Assembly: GCF_006007965.1 (NCBI RefSeq)
Contig: NZ_CP040748.1
Coordinates: 1,922,001 to 1,986,000 of the forward strand
Source of the DNA: Nocardioides jishulii
Lineage (GTDB): Bacteria > Actinomycetota > Actinomycetes > Propionibacteriales > Nocardioidaceae
Direction: 5' to 3'
Length of the DNA stretch: 64,000 nucleotides
Part shown: one piece after another, positions 34,815 to 45,213 of the stretch
Layout: the number at the start of each line of letters is the position of its first letter
Position numbering within the stretch: position 1 is the stretch's first letter
Translations under genes and position numbers: made by a program
The notes under the pieces: model-generated
The model's database searches: none
Told to the model about the DNA's origin: nothing
The model's input: the letters and a program-made list of their open reading frames with translations, nothing else

Positions 34815-35921
34815 TCAGCTGGTTGCCAGTCGGGCGGTCTGCCTGGCGATCTCGGCTTCCTCGGAGGATTTCACCATCACCGTGAGCACGGTCGACGTCG
34901 GCGTGCTGAGGTCGGTGTCGCCTTGTGCGGAGTCGTTCGTGGCCTGGTCGATGTCGATGCCGAGGTAGCCCAGTCCGGCCGCCATGTCCCGGCGTACCTC
35001 GGCGGAGTGCTCTCCGATGCCGCCGGTGACCACCAACAGGTCCAGGCCTTGGGCGCTGGCAGACGTGGCGCCGATCTCCCGCCGCAGGTGGTGGGTGAAG
35101 ACGTCGTAGGCCAAGGCCGCGTCGCGGTTGCCGGCCTGACGCGCAGCCAGGACGTCGCGGAGATCTCCGCTTGTTCCGGAGAGTCCCTTCATCCCCGACT
35201 GGTGCTCGAGGACGTCACGCAGTTGTTCGGGTGTGAGGTCGCCATTCTGGAGGAGACACAGCACCATGCCCGGATCCACCGACCCGGAGCGGGTGACCAT
35301 CACTAACCCTGCCAGCGGGGTGAAGCCCATGGTGGTGTCGACGGACCGTCCGTGGCGGACGGCTGCCAGGGAGGCGCCCGCGCCGAGGTGGCAGGAGACG
35401 ATGCGCAGCTCGGCGGGGTCTCGTCCGCCCAAGGCTGCGGCGCGGCGTACGGCGTAGGCGTGGCTGAGGCCATGGAATCCGTAGCGCCGCAGTTGCCACC
35501 GTTCGTTCCACTGCCGGGGCAGGGCGTAGGTGCTCGCCGCGGCGGGGAGCGTGGCGTGGAACGTGCCGTGGAACGTGGTGTCAAAGCAGGCGACGGCGGG
35601 TGTGTCGGGCAACAGCTTCCGGGTCTCACGGATCGCCGCGGTGGCGCGCGGGTTGTGCAGGGGCGCCAGGTTGGTGATCAAGTCGAGATAGTCCAGCACG
35701 TCGTCGTCGACGAGCACGGGTTCGATGAAGCGTGGCCCGCCGTGGACGACGCGGTGACCGATCGCGTCGAGGGTGGGGGTCTGCTCGATGAAGTCCCGGA
35801 TCGGTGCGACGTGCCCTTCTCCCTCCCAACGCTCGATGGTGGTGGCCGCGACCTCGTCGTCCCCTTCGCGCACGGAGAGCTTGAGGCTGCTGGAACCGGC
35901 GTTGACGACCAGGACCCGCAC
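34815..35921 (-). CDS. ackA: Acetate kinase
   Basis: This 368-residue enzyme converts acetyl phosphate and ADP to acetate and ATP. It has the N-terminal VVNAGSSSLK phosphate motif, GHRVVHGGPRF, FDTTFHGT, RRYGFHGLSHAY and the C-terminal VVTGGIGEHS segment, all acetokinase hallmarks. GTG 35921 is right at the family start and lies four bases after the phosphoketolase stop, so the two form an operon: phosphoketolase makes acetyl phosphate and AckA harvests ATP from it. It is slightly shorter than the common 390 to 400 residues. Confidence 0.92.
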   Translation of the reverse strand: MRVLVVNAGSSSLKLSVREGDDEVAATTIERWEGEGHVAPIRDFIEQTPTLDAIGHRVVHGGPRFIEPVLVDDDVLDYLDLITNLAPLHNPRATAAIRETRKLLPDTPAVACFDTTFHGTFHATLPAAASTYALPRQWNERWQLRRYGFHGLSHAYAVRRAAALGGRDPAELRIVSCHLGAGASLAAVRHGRSVDTTMGFTPLAGLVMVTRSGSVDPGMVLCLLQNGDLTPEQLRDVLEHQSGMKGLSGTSGDLRDVLAARQAGNRDAALAYDVFTHHLRREIGATSASAQGLDLLVVTGGIGEHSAEVRRDMAAGLGYLGIDIDQATNDSAQGDTDLSTPTSTVLTVMVKSSEEAEIARQTARLATS

Positions 35922-35925
35922 GCCC

Positions 35926-38373
35926 TCAGCCCTCCGGGGCGTTCTGGGCGGGATCCGGCGTCGCCGCCTGAGGTCCGGCCCCCATCCCCCACTGCCAGTC
36001 CTGGATCTCGGGGAGATCCTCACCATGGGTGCGGATGTAGATCCTGTGCTCGATCAGCTTGTCCCGCAGGATCTCGCGGACCGGTGCCCCCACTATCTGG
36101 AGGCTGGGCACCCGGTCGATCACGTCGATCGCCAGGTTGAAGCGGTCGACCTGGTTGAGCACGGTCATGTCGAACGGCGTGGTCGTGGTGCCTTCCTCCT
36201 TGTAGCCGCGCACGTGCAGGTTCTGGTGGTTGTGCCGTCGGTAGGTCAGGCGGTGGATGAGCGTGGGATAGCCGTGATAGGCGAAGATCACCGGCTTGTC
36301 CTTGGTGAACAGGGAGTCGAAGGCGTTGTCGGAGAGGCCGTGGGGGTGCTCGCGCTCATCCTGGAGACGCATCAGGTCGACCACGTTGACGAACCTGATG
36401 GCCAGGTCGGGGAAGAAGCCGCGCAGCAGCTCGACGGCGGCCAACGCCTCCATCGTCGGCACCTCGCCCGCGCAGCCGAGCACCACGTCGGGTTCCTCGG
36501 TGGGGTGGGTGCCGGCCCAGTCCCAGATGCCGATGCCCTTGGTGCAGTGCACGATCGCCTCGTCCATCGTGAGGTACTGCAGGGTCGGCTGCTTGCCGGC
36601 GACGATCACGTTGACGTACTGGCGGCTGCGCAGGCAGTGGTCAGCCACCGAGAGCAGCGTGTTGGCGTCCGGCGGGAAGTAGACGCGGATCACGTCGGAC
36701 TTCTTGTTGACCACGTGGTCGACGAAGCCGGGGTCCTGGTGGGAGAAACCGTTGTGGTCCTGGCGCCACACGTGCGAGGTGAGCAGGTAGTTCAGGGACG
36801 CGATCGGTCTGCGCCACACGATGTCGTTGCTGACCTTCAGCCACTTCGCGTGCTGGTTGAACATCGAGTCCACGAGGTGGATGAAGGCCTCGTAGCAGGA
36901 GAAGAGCCCGTGCCTGCCGGTCAACAGGTATCCCTCGAGCCAGCCTTGGCAGGTGTGCTCGGAGAGGATCTCCATCACCCTGCCGTCGACGGCCAGGCTG
37001 TCGTCGTCCGGCAGGAGCTCGGCGTTCCAGGTGCGAGAGGTCACCTCGAGCACGTCCTGGAGCCGGTTGGAGTTGTTCTCGTCCGGTGAGAACAGGCGGA
37101 AGCGATCCATGTTGGCGGCCATCACGTCGCGCAGGAACCCGCCCAGCACCTTCGTCGCCTCGACCGCGCCGGTCCCCGGGGTCTCCACCTCGACCGCGTA
37201 GTCGCGGAAGTCGGGCATCTGCAGGTCGTGCAGCAGGAGTCCGCCGTTCGCGTGCTGGTTGGCGCTCATCCGCCGCTCCCCAGCAGGATGCAGGTCGGCG
37301 ATCTCGGGGACCGGGGCGCCGTCCTCGGTGAACAGCTCCTCTGGTCGGTAGCTGCGCATCCACTGCTCGAGGACCGCACGGTGCGAGTCGTCCTCGCGGG
37401 CTCGGGCGAACGGCACCTGGTGGGAGCGCCAGGAGCCTTCGACCTGGTGCCCGTCGACCTCTGCGGGCCCGGTCCAACCCTTGGGAGAGCGCAGCACGAT
37501 CATCGGCCACGGTCGCCGGGCGACCGGCTGACGCCGGGCGGTGCGTGCCTCGTGCTGGATGTCGCCGATCGCGTCCAGGCAGTGATCCAGAGTGGCCGCG
37601 AAGGCCTGGTGCATCTCCTCGGGATCGGATCCCTCAACCAGGTACGGCGCGTGTCCGTACCCGCGCATCAGTGAGGTGAGCTCGTCCGTGGGGATGCGGG
37701 CCAGGAGGGTGGGGTTGGCGATCTTGTATCCGTTCAGGTGCAGGATCGGGAGGACTGCGCCGTCGCGACGAGGGTCCACGAACTTGTTGGAGTGCCAGCT
37801 GGCAGCCAACGGCCCGGTCTCGGCCTCCCCGTCCCCCACCACCGCCGCGACCACGAGCCCGGGGTTGTCGAACGCGGCGCCGTAGGCGTGGGACAGCGAG
37901 TACCCCAGCTCTCCCCCCTCGTGGATGGAGCCCGGTGTCTCCGGGGCCACGTGGCTCGGGATCCCGCCAGGGAAGGAGAACTGCTGGAAGAGTCGACGCA
38001 TCCCTGCCAGATCCCGACCGATGTCCGGATAAACCTCGCTGCAGGTCCCCTCCAGCCACCCCGAAGCAACCACGCCGGGACCCCCGTGGCCCGGCCCGAT
38101 GACGTACATCATGTCGAGGTCGCGAGCCGTGATCGCGCGGTTGAGGTGCGCGTACATGAAGTTCAGCCCAGGGGTCGTGCCCCAGTGGCCGAGCAGCCGC
38201 GGCTTGACGTGCTCCGGCTGCAGGGCCTCACGCAGAAGCGGGTTGTCCATCAGGTAGATCTGGCCCACCGACAGGTAGTTCGCCGCCCGCCACCAGGCGT
38301 CGACCCGTCGAAGCTCGGCCGGGCTGAGAGGTTGCCCGCTGACGGTGCTGTTCGTGACTTTGCGTCGGCTCAT
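35926..38373 (-). CDS. xfp: Phosphoketolase (xylulose-5-P/fructose-6-P)
   Basis: This 815-residue enzyme uses thiamine diphosphate and phosphate to split xylulose 5-phosphate or fructose 6-phosphate into acetyl phosphate and an aldose phosphate. Visible hallmarks are [32 protein letters not shown], the ThDP-binding [11 protein letters not shown]...N region and GYGHAPY. Length and both domains are normal. It heads an operon with ackA and is divergent from the P-type ATPase gene with only 68 bases between them. Confidence 0.93.
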   Translation of the reverse strand: MSRRKVTNSTVSGQPLSPAELRRVDAWWRAANYLSVGQIYLMDNPLLREALQPEHVKPRLLGHWGTTPGLNFMYAHLNRAITARDLDMMYVIGPGHGGPGVVASGWLEGTCSEVYPDIGRDLAGMRRLFQQFSFPGGIPSHVAPETPGSIHEGGELGYSLSHAYGAAFDNPGLVVAAVVGDGEAETGPLAASWHSNKFVDPRRDGAVLPILHLNGYKIANPTLLARIPTDELTSLMRGYGHAPYLVEGSDPEEMHQAFAATLDHCLDAIGDIQHEARTARRQPVARRPWPMIVLRSPKGWTGPAEVDGHQVEGSWRSHQVPFARAREDDSHRAVLEQWMRSYRPEELFTEDGAPVPEIADLHPAGERRMSANQHANGGLLLHDLQMPDFRDYAVEVETPGTGAVEATKVLGGFLRDVMAANMDRFRLFSPDENNSNRLQDVLEVTSRTWNAELLPDDDSLAVDGRVMEILSEHTCQGWLEGYLLTGRHGLFSCYEAFIHLVDSMFNQHAKWLKVSNDIVWRRPIASLNYLLTSHVWRQDHNGFSHQDPGFVDHVVNKKSDVIRVYFPPDANTLLSVADHCLRSRQYVNVIVAGKQPTLQYLTMDEAIVHCTKGIGIWDWAGTHPTEEPDVVLGCAGEVPTMEALAAVELLRGFFPDLAIRFVNVVDLMRLQDEREHPHGLSDNAFDSLFTKDKPVIFAYHGYPTLIHRLTYRRHNHQNLHVRGYKEEGTTTTPFDMTVLNQVDRFNLAIDVIDRVPSLQIVGAPVREILRDKLIEHRIYIRTHGEDLPEIQDWQWGMGAGPQAATPDPAQNAPEG

Positions 38374-38441
38374 GCGCCAGGACGCTAACGTTGAGGCATC
38401 GCCGCGTCGAGGGCACGGCGAAGCTCAGGGGGAAACGATCA

Positions 38442-41264
38442 ATGGATCTGGATTCGTCGACTCTGGGAGTGCTTCGCGACCCGTCGCTGCTGGGCGGCGA
38501 CGTCGTCGGCCGAGAGCTGGACGTGGACCCCACCACCGGACTCTCCGAGGAGGAGGCGGCCCGCCGACTGGCCGCCGACGGCCCCAACGAGCTCCGTGGC
38601 AAGAAGCCGGTGCCGACCTGGCGGAAGGTCCTCGCGCAGTTCCAGGATCCCCTGATCTACCTGCTGCTCGCGGCCGTGACGATCTCGCTCATCGCCTGGG
38701 TCATCGACGGCGCCCCGGGCACCCCCATCGACGCCTTTGTCATCGCCGCCATCATCGTGCTCAACGCCGTGCTCGGCTACACCCAGGAGTCACGGGCCGA
38801 GGACGCCGTGGCGGCTCTCGGCACCATGACAGCCGCGGCGTCCACGGTCCTGCGCGACGGGACGCTGCGGACGGTTCCCTCAGCGGAGCTGGTCCGAGGG
38901 GACGTGCTGGTGCTCGACGAAGGCGCCGCGGTCGGAGCAGACGCACGCCTGCTGACCGCTAACTCGCTCCGGATCCAGGAGGCGTCCCTGACCGGGGAGA
39001 GCGAGGCAGTCACCAAGGACCCCACCACGCTGAGTCACCCGGCGCCTCTCGGCGACCGGCTGAACATGGTGTTCAAGGGCACCGCCGTCGCCCAGGGCAC
39101 CGGACGCGCGATCGTCACCGGCGTCGGGATGGACAGCGAGGTCGGCGCCATCGCCGATCTGCTCGACGCCACCGTCGAGGAACCCACCCCCCTGCAGGAC
39201 GAGGTGGCGAGCATCAGCCGGGTCCTCGGGGCAGGGGTCGTCGTCATCGCGATCGTCGTGATGCTCACGATCATCCTGGTGGACGGGGTCACCGAGCCGA
39301 GTGACCTGGTGATCGTGCTGCTGCTGGGGGTCTCGCTCGCTGTCGCCGCGGTGCCCGAGGGCCTCCCGACCATCCTGTCCGTGGTGCTCGCCATCGGCGT
39401 GCAGCGGATGGCCAAGCGCAACGCCGTGGTGAAGAAGCTCAGCTCGGTGGAGGCGCTCGGGTCGGCCTCGGTCATCTGCACCGACAAGACCGGCACCCTC
39501 ACCCGCAACGAGATGACGATCCAGCGGATCGTCACTGCGTCCGGCACCGCCGAGGTCAGTGGTGTCGGGTACCGCCCCGAGGGAGAGGTACGCAGTGACG
39601 CAACGCCGCTCCACGACACTCACCTGCACGAGGCGCGGCTCTTGCTCGGGGCTGGCTCGCTCGCCAACGACGCACAGCTGACAGAGCGTGCCGGTGCGTG
39701 GGAGATCGTCGGCGATCCGACCGAGGCGGCGTTCCTGGTCGCGGCACGCAAGCTCGAGGGCACCACCGAGTGGATGGGCCGATTCCAGCGACGGGCAGAG
39801 ATCCCGTTCACGTCCGAGCGCAAGATGATGTCGACCCTGCACCAGCAGGCCAGCAACGGCGCCCACGTCCTGCTCAGCAAGGGCGCGCCCGACGTCCTCC
39901 TGGCCAGCTGCACCCGGCAGCAGGTGGGCCGCGACACCGAACCCCTCACCGACGCGACCCGGGCTGCGCGTCTCGCCGAGATCGAAATCCTCTCCACCGA
40001 CGCCTACCGGACCCTCGGCGTCGCCTACCGCGCCGTGACCGACGAATCCGCCCAAGGGTCCGACGGTGCTGTCGAGATGGACCAGTCCTGGGAGGAGGAC
40101 CTGGTCTACGTGGGGGTCGTCGGCATCATCGACCCCGCGCGCACCGAGGTGGCCGCGGCCATTGGCGAGGCACACCGCGCCGGCATCCGCGTCATCATGA
40201 TCACCGGGGACCACCCGAGCACCGCAAGCCGCATCGCGGAGGACCTCGGCATCATCGAGGCCGGAGACCGCGCAGTGACCGGGGTGGAGCTGGACACCCT
40301 CGACGACGAGGAGCTGCTCGTCCTCACGCGCGAGGTCTCCGTGTATGCCCGGGTGGCCCCCCAGCACAAGCTCAGGCTCGTCGACTCGCTGCAGTCCGAC
40401 GGCCAGATCGTGTCCATGACCGGCGACGGCGTCAACGACGCCCCCGCCCTGAAGTCGGCAGACATCGGCGTGGCGATGGGCATCACCGGGACGGAGGTGA
40501 CCAAGGAGGCGGCGCGGATGATCCTGGCCGACGACAACTTCGCCACGATCGTCGCCGCCGTGCGTCAGGGCCGCGTCATCTTCGAGAACATCAAGAAGTT
40601 CCTGCGGTACCTGCTGTCGTCCAACGTGGGCGAGGTCCTCACCGTCTTCCTCGGCGTCGTCCTGGCCGGCGTCATTGGGCTCAACGAGGCCAGCGACGGG
40701 GCCACCGTCGTGCTGCCGCTGCTCGCCACCCAGATCCTGTGGATCAACCTGATCACCGACTCGACACCCGCGCTGGCCATGGGGATCGACCCCGAGATCG
40801 ACGATGTGATGGCACGGACACCGCGCAAGGTGACGGACCGGGCGATCGACGCCCGGATGTGGAGAGGCATCGTGACCCTCGGCCTGGTCATGGCCGGGGC
40901 CACCCTCTTCGCCATCGACCTGTTCCTGCCCGGCGGCCTCGTCGAGGGCCACGACACACTCGACGTCGCCCGCACCGCCGGGTTCACCACGCTCGTGCTC
41001 GCACAACTTTTCAACTCCCTCAACGCCCGGTCGGAGACGACGACCGCCTTCCACGGCCTCTTCGCCAACAAGTGGCTGTGGGGCGCGATCGCTCTCGGAG
41101 TGGTGCTCCAGGTCGCCGTCGTCGAGGTTCCGTTCCTCCAGGTCGCATTCGGCACCGCGTCCCTGGACCTGGCTCACTGGGCCGCGTGTGTCGCCCTCGG
41201 CTCGGTCGTGCTCTGGTACGACGAGCTCCGCAAGATGCTCCTCCGACTGAAGGATCGCCCCTGA
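38442..41264 (+). CDS. P2A-type cation-translocating ATPase
   Basis: This 940-residue pump has an N-terminal cation ATPase domain (GLSEEEAARRLAADGPNEL), the phosphatase motif LTGESEAV, PEGLP in membrane segment 4, the phosphorylation site CTDKTGTLT, the hinge TGDGVNDAPALK and NLITDSTPALALG-like sequence in segment 6 (here NLITDSTPALAMG). PEGLP with N..TD is the P2 pattern of Ca2+ (SERCA/PMR1-like) or Na+ pumps; the exact ion is not determined. ATG 38442 has AGGGGGA upstream. Ten membrane segments are expected. Confidence 0.9.
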   Translation: MDLDSSTLGVLRDPSLLGGDVVGRELDVDPTTGLSEEEAARRLAADGPNELRGKKPVPTWRKVLAQFQDPLIYLLLAAVTISLIAWVIDGAPGTPIDAFVIAAIIVLNAVLGYTQESRAEDAVAALGTMTAAASTVLRDGTLRTVPSAELVRGDVLVLDEGAAVGADARLLTANSLRIQEASLTGESEAVTKDPTTLSHPAPLGDRLNMVFKGTAVAQGTGRAIVTGVGMDSEVGAIADLLDATVEEPTPLQDEVASISRVLGAGVVVIAIVVMLTIILVDGVTEPSDLVIVLLLGVSLAVAAVPEGLPTILSVVLAIGVQRMAKRNAVVKKLSSVEALGSASVICTDKTGTLTRNEMTIQRIVTASGTAEVSGVGYRPEGEVRSDATPLHDTHLHEARLLLGAGSLANDAQLTERAGAWEIVGDPTEAAFLVAARKLEGTTEWMGRFQRRAEIPFTSERKMMSTLHQQASNGAHVLLSKGAPDVLLASCTRQQVGRDTEPLTDATRAARLAEIEILSTDAYRTLGVAYRAVTDESAQGSDGAVEMDQSWEEDLVYVGVVGIIDPARTEVAAAIGEAHRAGIRVIMITGDHPSTASRIAEDLGIIEAGDRAVTGVELDTLDDEELLVLTREVSVYARVAPQHKLRLVDSLQSDGQIVSMTGDGVNDAPALKSADIGVAMGITGTEVTKEAARMILADDNFATIVAAVRQGRVIFENIKKFLRYLLSSNVGEVLTVFLGVVLAGVIGLNEASDGATVVLPLLATQILWINLITDSTPALAMGIDPEIDDVMARTPRKVTDRAIDARMWRGIVTLGLVMAGATLFAIDLFLPGGLVEGHDTLDVARTAGFTTLVLAQLFNSLNARSETTTAFHGLFANKWLWGAIALGVVLQVAVVEVPFLQVAFGTASLDLAHWAACVALGSVVLWYDELRKMLLRLKDRP

Positions 41265-41348
41265 CAACAGCCAGGACCGACCGGGACCCGAGGCGTATGG
41301 TCGAACCAGTTGCCATCGCGGCGGCCGCACACAGTCGGCGGGAGTGTC

Positions 41349-41537
41349 ATGACAGCTCAGGACGCACAGTCCTTGCAGGTCCCCCACGCGATGGTGTTCG
41401 GAACCGGGATCGGACTCGCCCTTGGTGCGGTTCTGGGTGGCACCGCCTTCATTGCTCCCGGCCTCTTGGTGGGCGCGGGGATCGGCCTCGTCATCGGCGC
41501 GGCAGCTGCCGCCCACAGGTCGCCAACAAGCCCGTAG
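41349..41537 (+). CDS. Small glycine-rich membrane protein
   Basis: A 62-residue protein with two closely spaced hydrophobic glycine-rich segments (FGTGIGLALGAVLGGTAFIA and a second to residue 55). Such small glycine-zipper proteins are often found beside transporters. GGGAG lies before ATG 41349, 84 bases after the ATPase stop, so it may be co-transcribed with the pump and serve as a small partner. The family is not recognised. Confidence 0.6.
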   Translation: MTAQDAQSLQVPHAMVFGTGIGLALGAVLGGTAFIAPGLLVGAGIGLVIGAAAAAHRSPTSP

Positions 41538-41570
41538 CGCAGGCGCCGCGTGAGGGGAACGACGTCGACT

Positions 41571-42217
41571 TCAGGGGTCGATCAACGACGCATCATTGCT
41601 TCCGTCTTGGTCAGCCTCCTGTGCTCCCCGCGGCTGAGCGTCCGTTTCGCGACGCTGCTCGGCCTCGGGGTCGTCGCCTTCGTCCTCTGCCAAGCCATCG
41701 CCTTCTCGTGACTGCCCGCGGCGTTGCTGCGTGGACGCAGCGCCGGCGTGCTGGTCACAGGTGATGACGCTGCCGGCAGCTTCCTCGTCGAGTGGGCGCG
41801 CACTGCGGCGTTCAACTCGGAGATCCTGCTTCTCTTCTACGTGGCAGCCAACCCCATCCGCTTCTCCAACGGTGTGCCGCTTGGCTACCTCACCGTGGTC
41901 GTGATGCAGGTCTACTTCGGGGTCATCACTGAACGAACTGCTTCACCATGCCCGAGACGGGCAAGATCGCGCCATCGTTTCACTGGCTAGTCACACCCGG
42001 CTTCTACGAGCTCGCGGCCTATGCCCTTGCCGCGGCAGCCGCCTACCAGATCAGCAGATGGCAGGACGTCAAGATTCACGGCAGGACGAGGGCAGTCCGG
42101 ATCCAGCCGTCTCAGAGAGGCAGGAGAAGTCCCCAGGTGGGGTGGGGACTGGTCGTTGCCATGGTGGTGTTGATCGCGGCGAGCGGGTGGGAAGCCGGCG
42201 TCATCGTCGGACTCTGA
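41571..42217 (+). pseudogene. Broken membrane-protein gene
   Basis: A membrane-protein frame (RRIIASVLVSLLCSP ... VVAFVLCQAIAFS) meets TGA at 41709-41711 and continues in the same frame with further hydrophobic coding (AAFNSEILLLFYVAANPI ... VVVMQVYFGVITER) to about 41935. There the reading shifts to the frame starting at 41948 (FHWLVTPGFYELAAYALAAAAAYQI) and ends at 42217. One stop and one frameshift within a plausible single protein indicate a pseudogene. The family is unknown. Confidence 0.55.
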
Positions 42218-42315
42218 AGCGGACCCGATCGTGGGATCCCGGCGGGTCCGCGCTGCGGGGTTTAGCGCGCGACGTCGATTGGGGATGAGAGTGTCGGGGG
42301 AAGGGACTGATCCGC

Positions 42316-43441
42316 ATGGGCAACGCTGTCCGCTGGACCGTGATCGTCGTGCTGGGAGTGCACGGGCTCATCCATCTCCTCGGTGTCGCCAAGGGGTTCG
42401 GGTGGGCAGACGTTCCCCAGCTCAAGGGACCCATCGACGCCCGGAGGGGCGTTTTTGTGGTTACTGGCGGCCGTGCTCGTCCTGGCCACCGCCGTCCTGA
42501 TCGTCCTCGGAGCACCCACGTGGTGGTGGTTGATCGCCGCGGCCGCCGCGGTGGTGTCCCAGCTCGCCGTCGTCACGTCGTGGAGCGACGCGAGGGCGGG
42601 CACCGTGCTCAACGTGCTCCTGGCCCTCGTCGCGGCCTACGGCTTCCTCTCGGTGGGGCCAACCAGCTTCCACGCCACGTGGGAGAAGCAGGCCACCCAG
42701 GCGCTCACGGACGCCGACGCGACACCCCCGGTGCTGATCGAGAAGGACCTCGCCGGATTGCCGCAGCCTCTCGCGACCTGCATCCGCCGCTCCGGGGCCG
42801 TCGGCAAGCCCCGGGTCACCAGCGTGTACGCCGACTTCCACGGCCGCATCCGCAGCAGCCCGGCCACCGCGTGGATGACCTTCACCGGCAGGCAGGTCAA
42901 CACCTTCGGGGAGCGGCCGCAGCGACTGTTCCTGATGGACGCCACCAGGTCCGGGCTCCCGGTCACCGTTCTGCACCTCTACGCCGACGCGACCGCCACC
43001 ATGCGAGCCAAGGTCCTCTCGCTGGTCACCGTCGTCGACGCCTCCGGCGCCGAGATGAACCGAGGCGAGACGGTCACCGTCTTCAACGAGCTCGTCCTCC
43101 TGGCGCCCGGCGCCATCGTCGACGCCCCGTCCGGTGGACGGCCATGGACGCCACGCACGTCCGTGGGTCTTCACCCTCGGCGACCAGACGGTCTCGGCCG
43201 AGCTCACGTTCAACACCTCCGGCGACCTGGTCGACTTCGTCTCCGAGGACCGGTCCCGCGCCTCGGAGGATGGGAAGTCGTTCGCCCCGCAGACTTGGTC
43301 AACCCCGCTGTCGGGATACCGCGACGCGGACGGGCACCGACTGCTCACGACGGGCGAGGGACGGTGGCAGGACCCACGGGCTGGTTCACCTACATCGAGC
43401 TCGAGTTCGACGAGATCGCCTACAACGTGCCTAGCGTGTAG
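42316..43441 (+). pseudogene. DUF6544-like protein gene with three frameshifts
   Basis: The frame from ATG 42316 (VIVVLGVHGLIHLLGVAKGFG) shifts at about 42450 into one starting WLLAAVLVLATAVLIVLG and runs to about 43135, shifts to a third frame (VFTLGDQTVSAELTFNTSG) to about 43375, then returns for the end FTYIELEFDEIAYNVPSV. Joined, they make a protein of about 370 residues with four N-terminal membrane segments and a soluble domain resembling DUF6544. Three shifts argue for decay rather than a single sequencing error. Confidence 0.65.
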
Positions 43442-43468
43442 GAGCAACACCCGACAGGAGTGCTGGGC

Positions 43469-43735
43469 ATGCGGTTGAATCGAGTGGTCCCGACCATGAT
43501 CAAGGGGTGTGGCCAACGGCTGCTGCCCGCCGGTCTCACCGCGATCTCCTACACCGGCCCGGTGTCGGGCCGTGCCGTCCGCGACGGCGCCCTGTACGAC
43601 GTCGTCGGACACGTGCTGACGGGTCCCCAACGTTCCCCGGCCGCGGCGACGTACCTGGCGGCCCACCCCGCCAGCCGACGAGGCCTCGGTGCCTGGACGC
43701 CGGTGATCGCGTTCGAACGAGCGGAGTCCGCGTGA
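43469..43735 (+). CDS. Truncated deazaflavin-dependent nitroreductase-like protein
   Basis: This 88-residue protein has ISYTGPVSGRAVR, which resembles the LTxxGRxSGR start of the Ddn/nitroreductase-type split-barrel family, then a family-like C-terminus (AAATYLAAHPASRRGLGAWTPVIAFER). The central 30 or more residues that bind F420 or FMN are missing, so it is probably an internally deleted relic. AGGAG lies nine bases before ATG 43469. The stop overlaps the next GTG start. Confidence 0.5.
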   Translation: MRLNRVVPTMIKGCGQRLLPAGLTAISYTGPVSGRAVRDGALYDVVGHVLTGPQRSPAAATYLAAHPASRRGLGAWTPVIAFERAESA

Positions 43736-45213
43736 ACAGCCGTAGCGCGGCAGGAGTGCTGCTCGTCGGCGTCGCCGGCGCGATCACGGGATGGCTCGTG
43801 CCCCGCGGACCCGTGACCACCGTCGAGGCGGTCACGGTCCTGCTGGTCATGGTGGCGGTGGGCCTGGTTGCCGGGTGGTCGACCCGCGCCCGATGGATCC
43901 TGCTAGCCGCACCTATGTCCTACGGGCTCGTCTTCGAACTGGTCCGGGTGCGGATCGACGGACCCACGGTGGACGGCATCTCCCTCGACGGCCTGTACGG
44001 CGTCATCGCGCTGGTCGGCGGCCGCGGGGTCGATGCCGTGCTGATGCTGCTGCCGCTGGTGGTCGGCTGCGGCTGGGGCCTGGTCCTGGCGCGACGGGTC
44101 GAGCCCTCCCCCGGTGCGCCCCCGCCTGGCGGGCGGCTGGTACGCCGTGGCGTCCTGGCGCTCGCCACCGTCGCGGTGGTTCTGCTGTTCGCCGGTCTGC
44201 TCCGACCTGCGTCGACCGAGCGCATCGTCGGTGCCGACGGCGACGAGGTGCCCGGCAGCATCGCCGAGCTGGTCGAGGTGCCGATCGGGGGCCACGACCA
44301 GGCGATCATGCTCCGCGGCGTCTCGACCGAGTCACCGGTCCTGCTGTTCCTCGAGGGCGGCCCGGGCGGGACCGGGATCGGCCGGATCCGCAACTCCGGG
44401 GAGGACCTGGAGCAGGAGTTCGTCGTCGCCACCTGGGACCAGCGCGGCACCGGCAAGTCCTACGACTCCCTGGAGCCCACCTCGACCCTGACCCTCGACC
44501 AGATGGTCCAGGACACCCTCGACGTCACTCGCTACCTGCGCGACCGGTTCGAGGAGCAGAAGATCTACCTCGTCGGCAGCTCCTGGGGCACCCTCATCGG
44601 GACGCTGGCGGTCCAGGACTCCCCCGAGCTCTTCCACGCCTACGTCGGCACCGGGCAGATGGTCGACCCGTTCGAGACCGACCAGCTGATGTACACCGAG
44701 AGCCTCCAGGACGCGGAAGCAAAGGGCGACGACGACGCAGCCGACACCCTGCGCGACCTCGGCCCCCCGCCCTACGACGACACCTTGGACTACCCGGTCG
44801 CCATCGCGTCCAATCCCAAGTGGATCGACTTCGAGCACGGTGAGGACTACGACCCCGATTCGGAGTACCCGACCAGCCTGTTCGTCGCCGAGTACACGCT
44901 CGTGGAGCAGCTGCGCGGGATGGCCGCCATCGCCGAGACGTTCCACGTCCTGTACCCGCAGTTGAGCGACACCAACTTCCGCGCCGACGTGCCACGTCTC
45001 GACGTCCCGATCTACCTGGTGGAAGGCGCCCACGAGGCGGCAGGACGCGAGACCGTGGCCCGGGAGTGGTTCGACGCCCTGTCCGCTCCGAGCAAGGAGT
45101 ACGTGGTCTTCGAACGGTCGGGACACACCCCGCCGTACGACGAGCCGGGCCGGTTCGCCGACCTGATGTCCCAGGTCCTGGCCACGACCGGGGCCGGGGC
45201 CGGTGCACCGTGA
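43732..45213 (+). CDS. Membrane-anchored alpha/beta hydrolase (proline iminopeptidase-like)
   Basis: This 493-residue protein starts with about 165 residues containing four or five hydrophobic segments, followed by an alpha/beta hydrolase with the oxyanion segment FLEGGPGGTG, ATWDQRGTGKSY, the nucleophile elbow VGSSWGT and the histidine region ERSGHTPPYDEP. The GGPG and DQRG motifs are those of the prolyl iminopeptidase (S33) group. A hydrolase tethered by a multi-pass N-terminal domain suggests action on an extracytoplasmic or membrane substrate. GTG 43732 overlaps the preceding stop (GTGA). Confidence 0.8.
   Translation: MNSRSAAGVLLVGVAGAITGWLVPRGPVTTVEAVTVLLVMVAVGLVAGWSTRARWILLAAPMSYGLVFELVRVRIDGPTVDGISLDGLYGVIALVGGRGVDAVLMLLPLVVGCGWGLVLARRVEPSPGAPPPGGRLVRRGVLALATVAVVLLFAGLLRPASTERIVGADGDEVPGSIAELVEVPIGGHDQAIMLRGVSTESPVLLFLEGGPGGTGIGRIRNSGEDLEQEFVVATWDQRGTGKSYDSLEPTSTLTLDQMVQDTLDVTRYLRDRFEEQKIYLVGSSWGTLIGTLAVQDSPELFHAYVGTGQMVDPFETDQLMYTESLQDAEAKGDDDAADTLRDLGPPPYDDTLDYPVAIASNPKWIDFEHGEDYDPDSEYPTSLFVAEYTLVEQLRGMAAIAETFHVLYPQLSDTNFRADVPRLDVPIYLVEGAHEAAGRETVAREWFDALSAPSKEYVVFERSGHTPPYDEPGRFADLMSQVLATTGAGAGAP

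Noticed and set aside
38880..41516. Minus-strand open frame of 878 codons opposite the P-type ATPase
   Set aside because: Composition is His/Gly/Asp-rich and antisense to an intact ATPase with all catalytic motifs.
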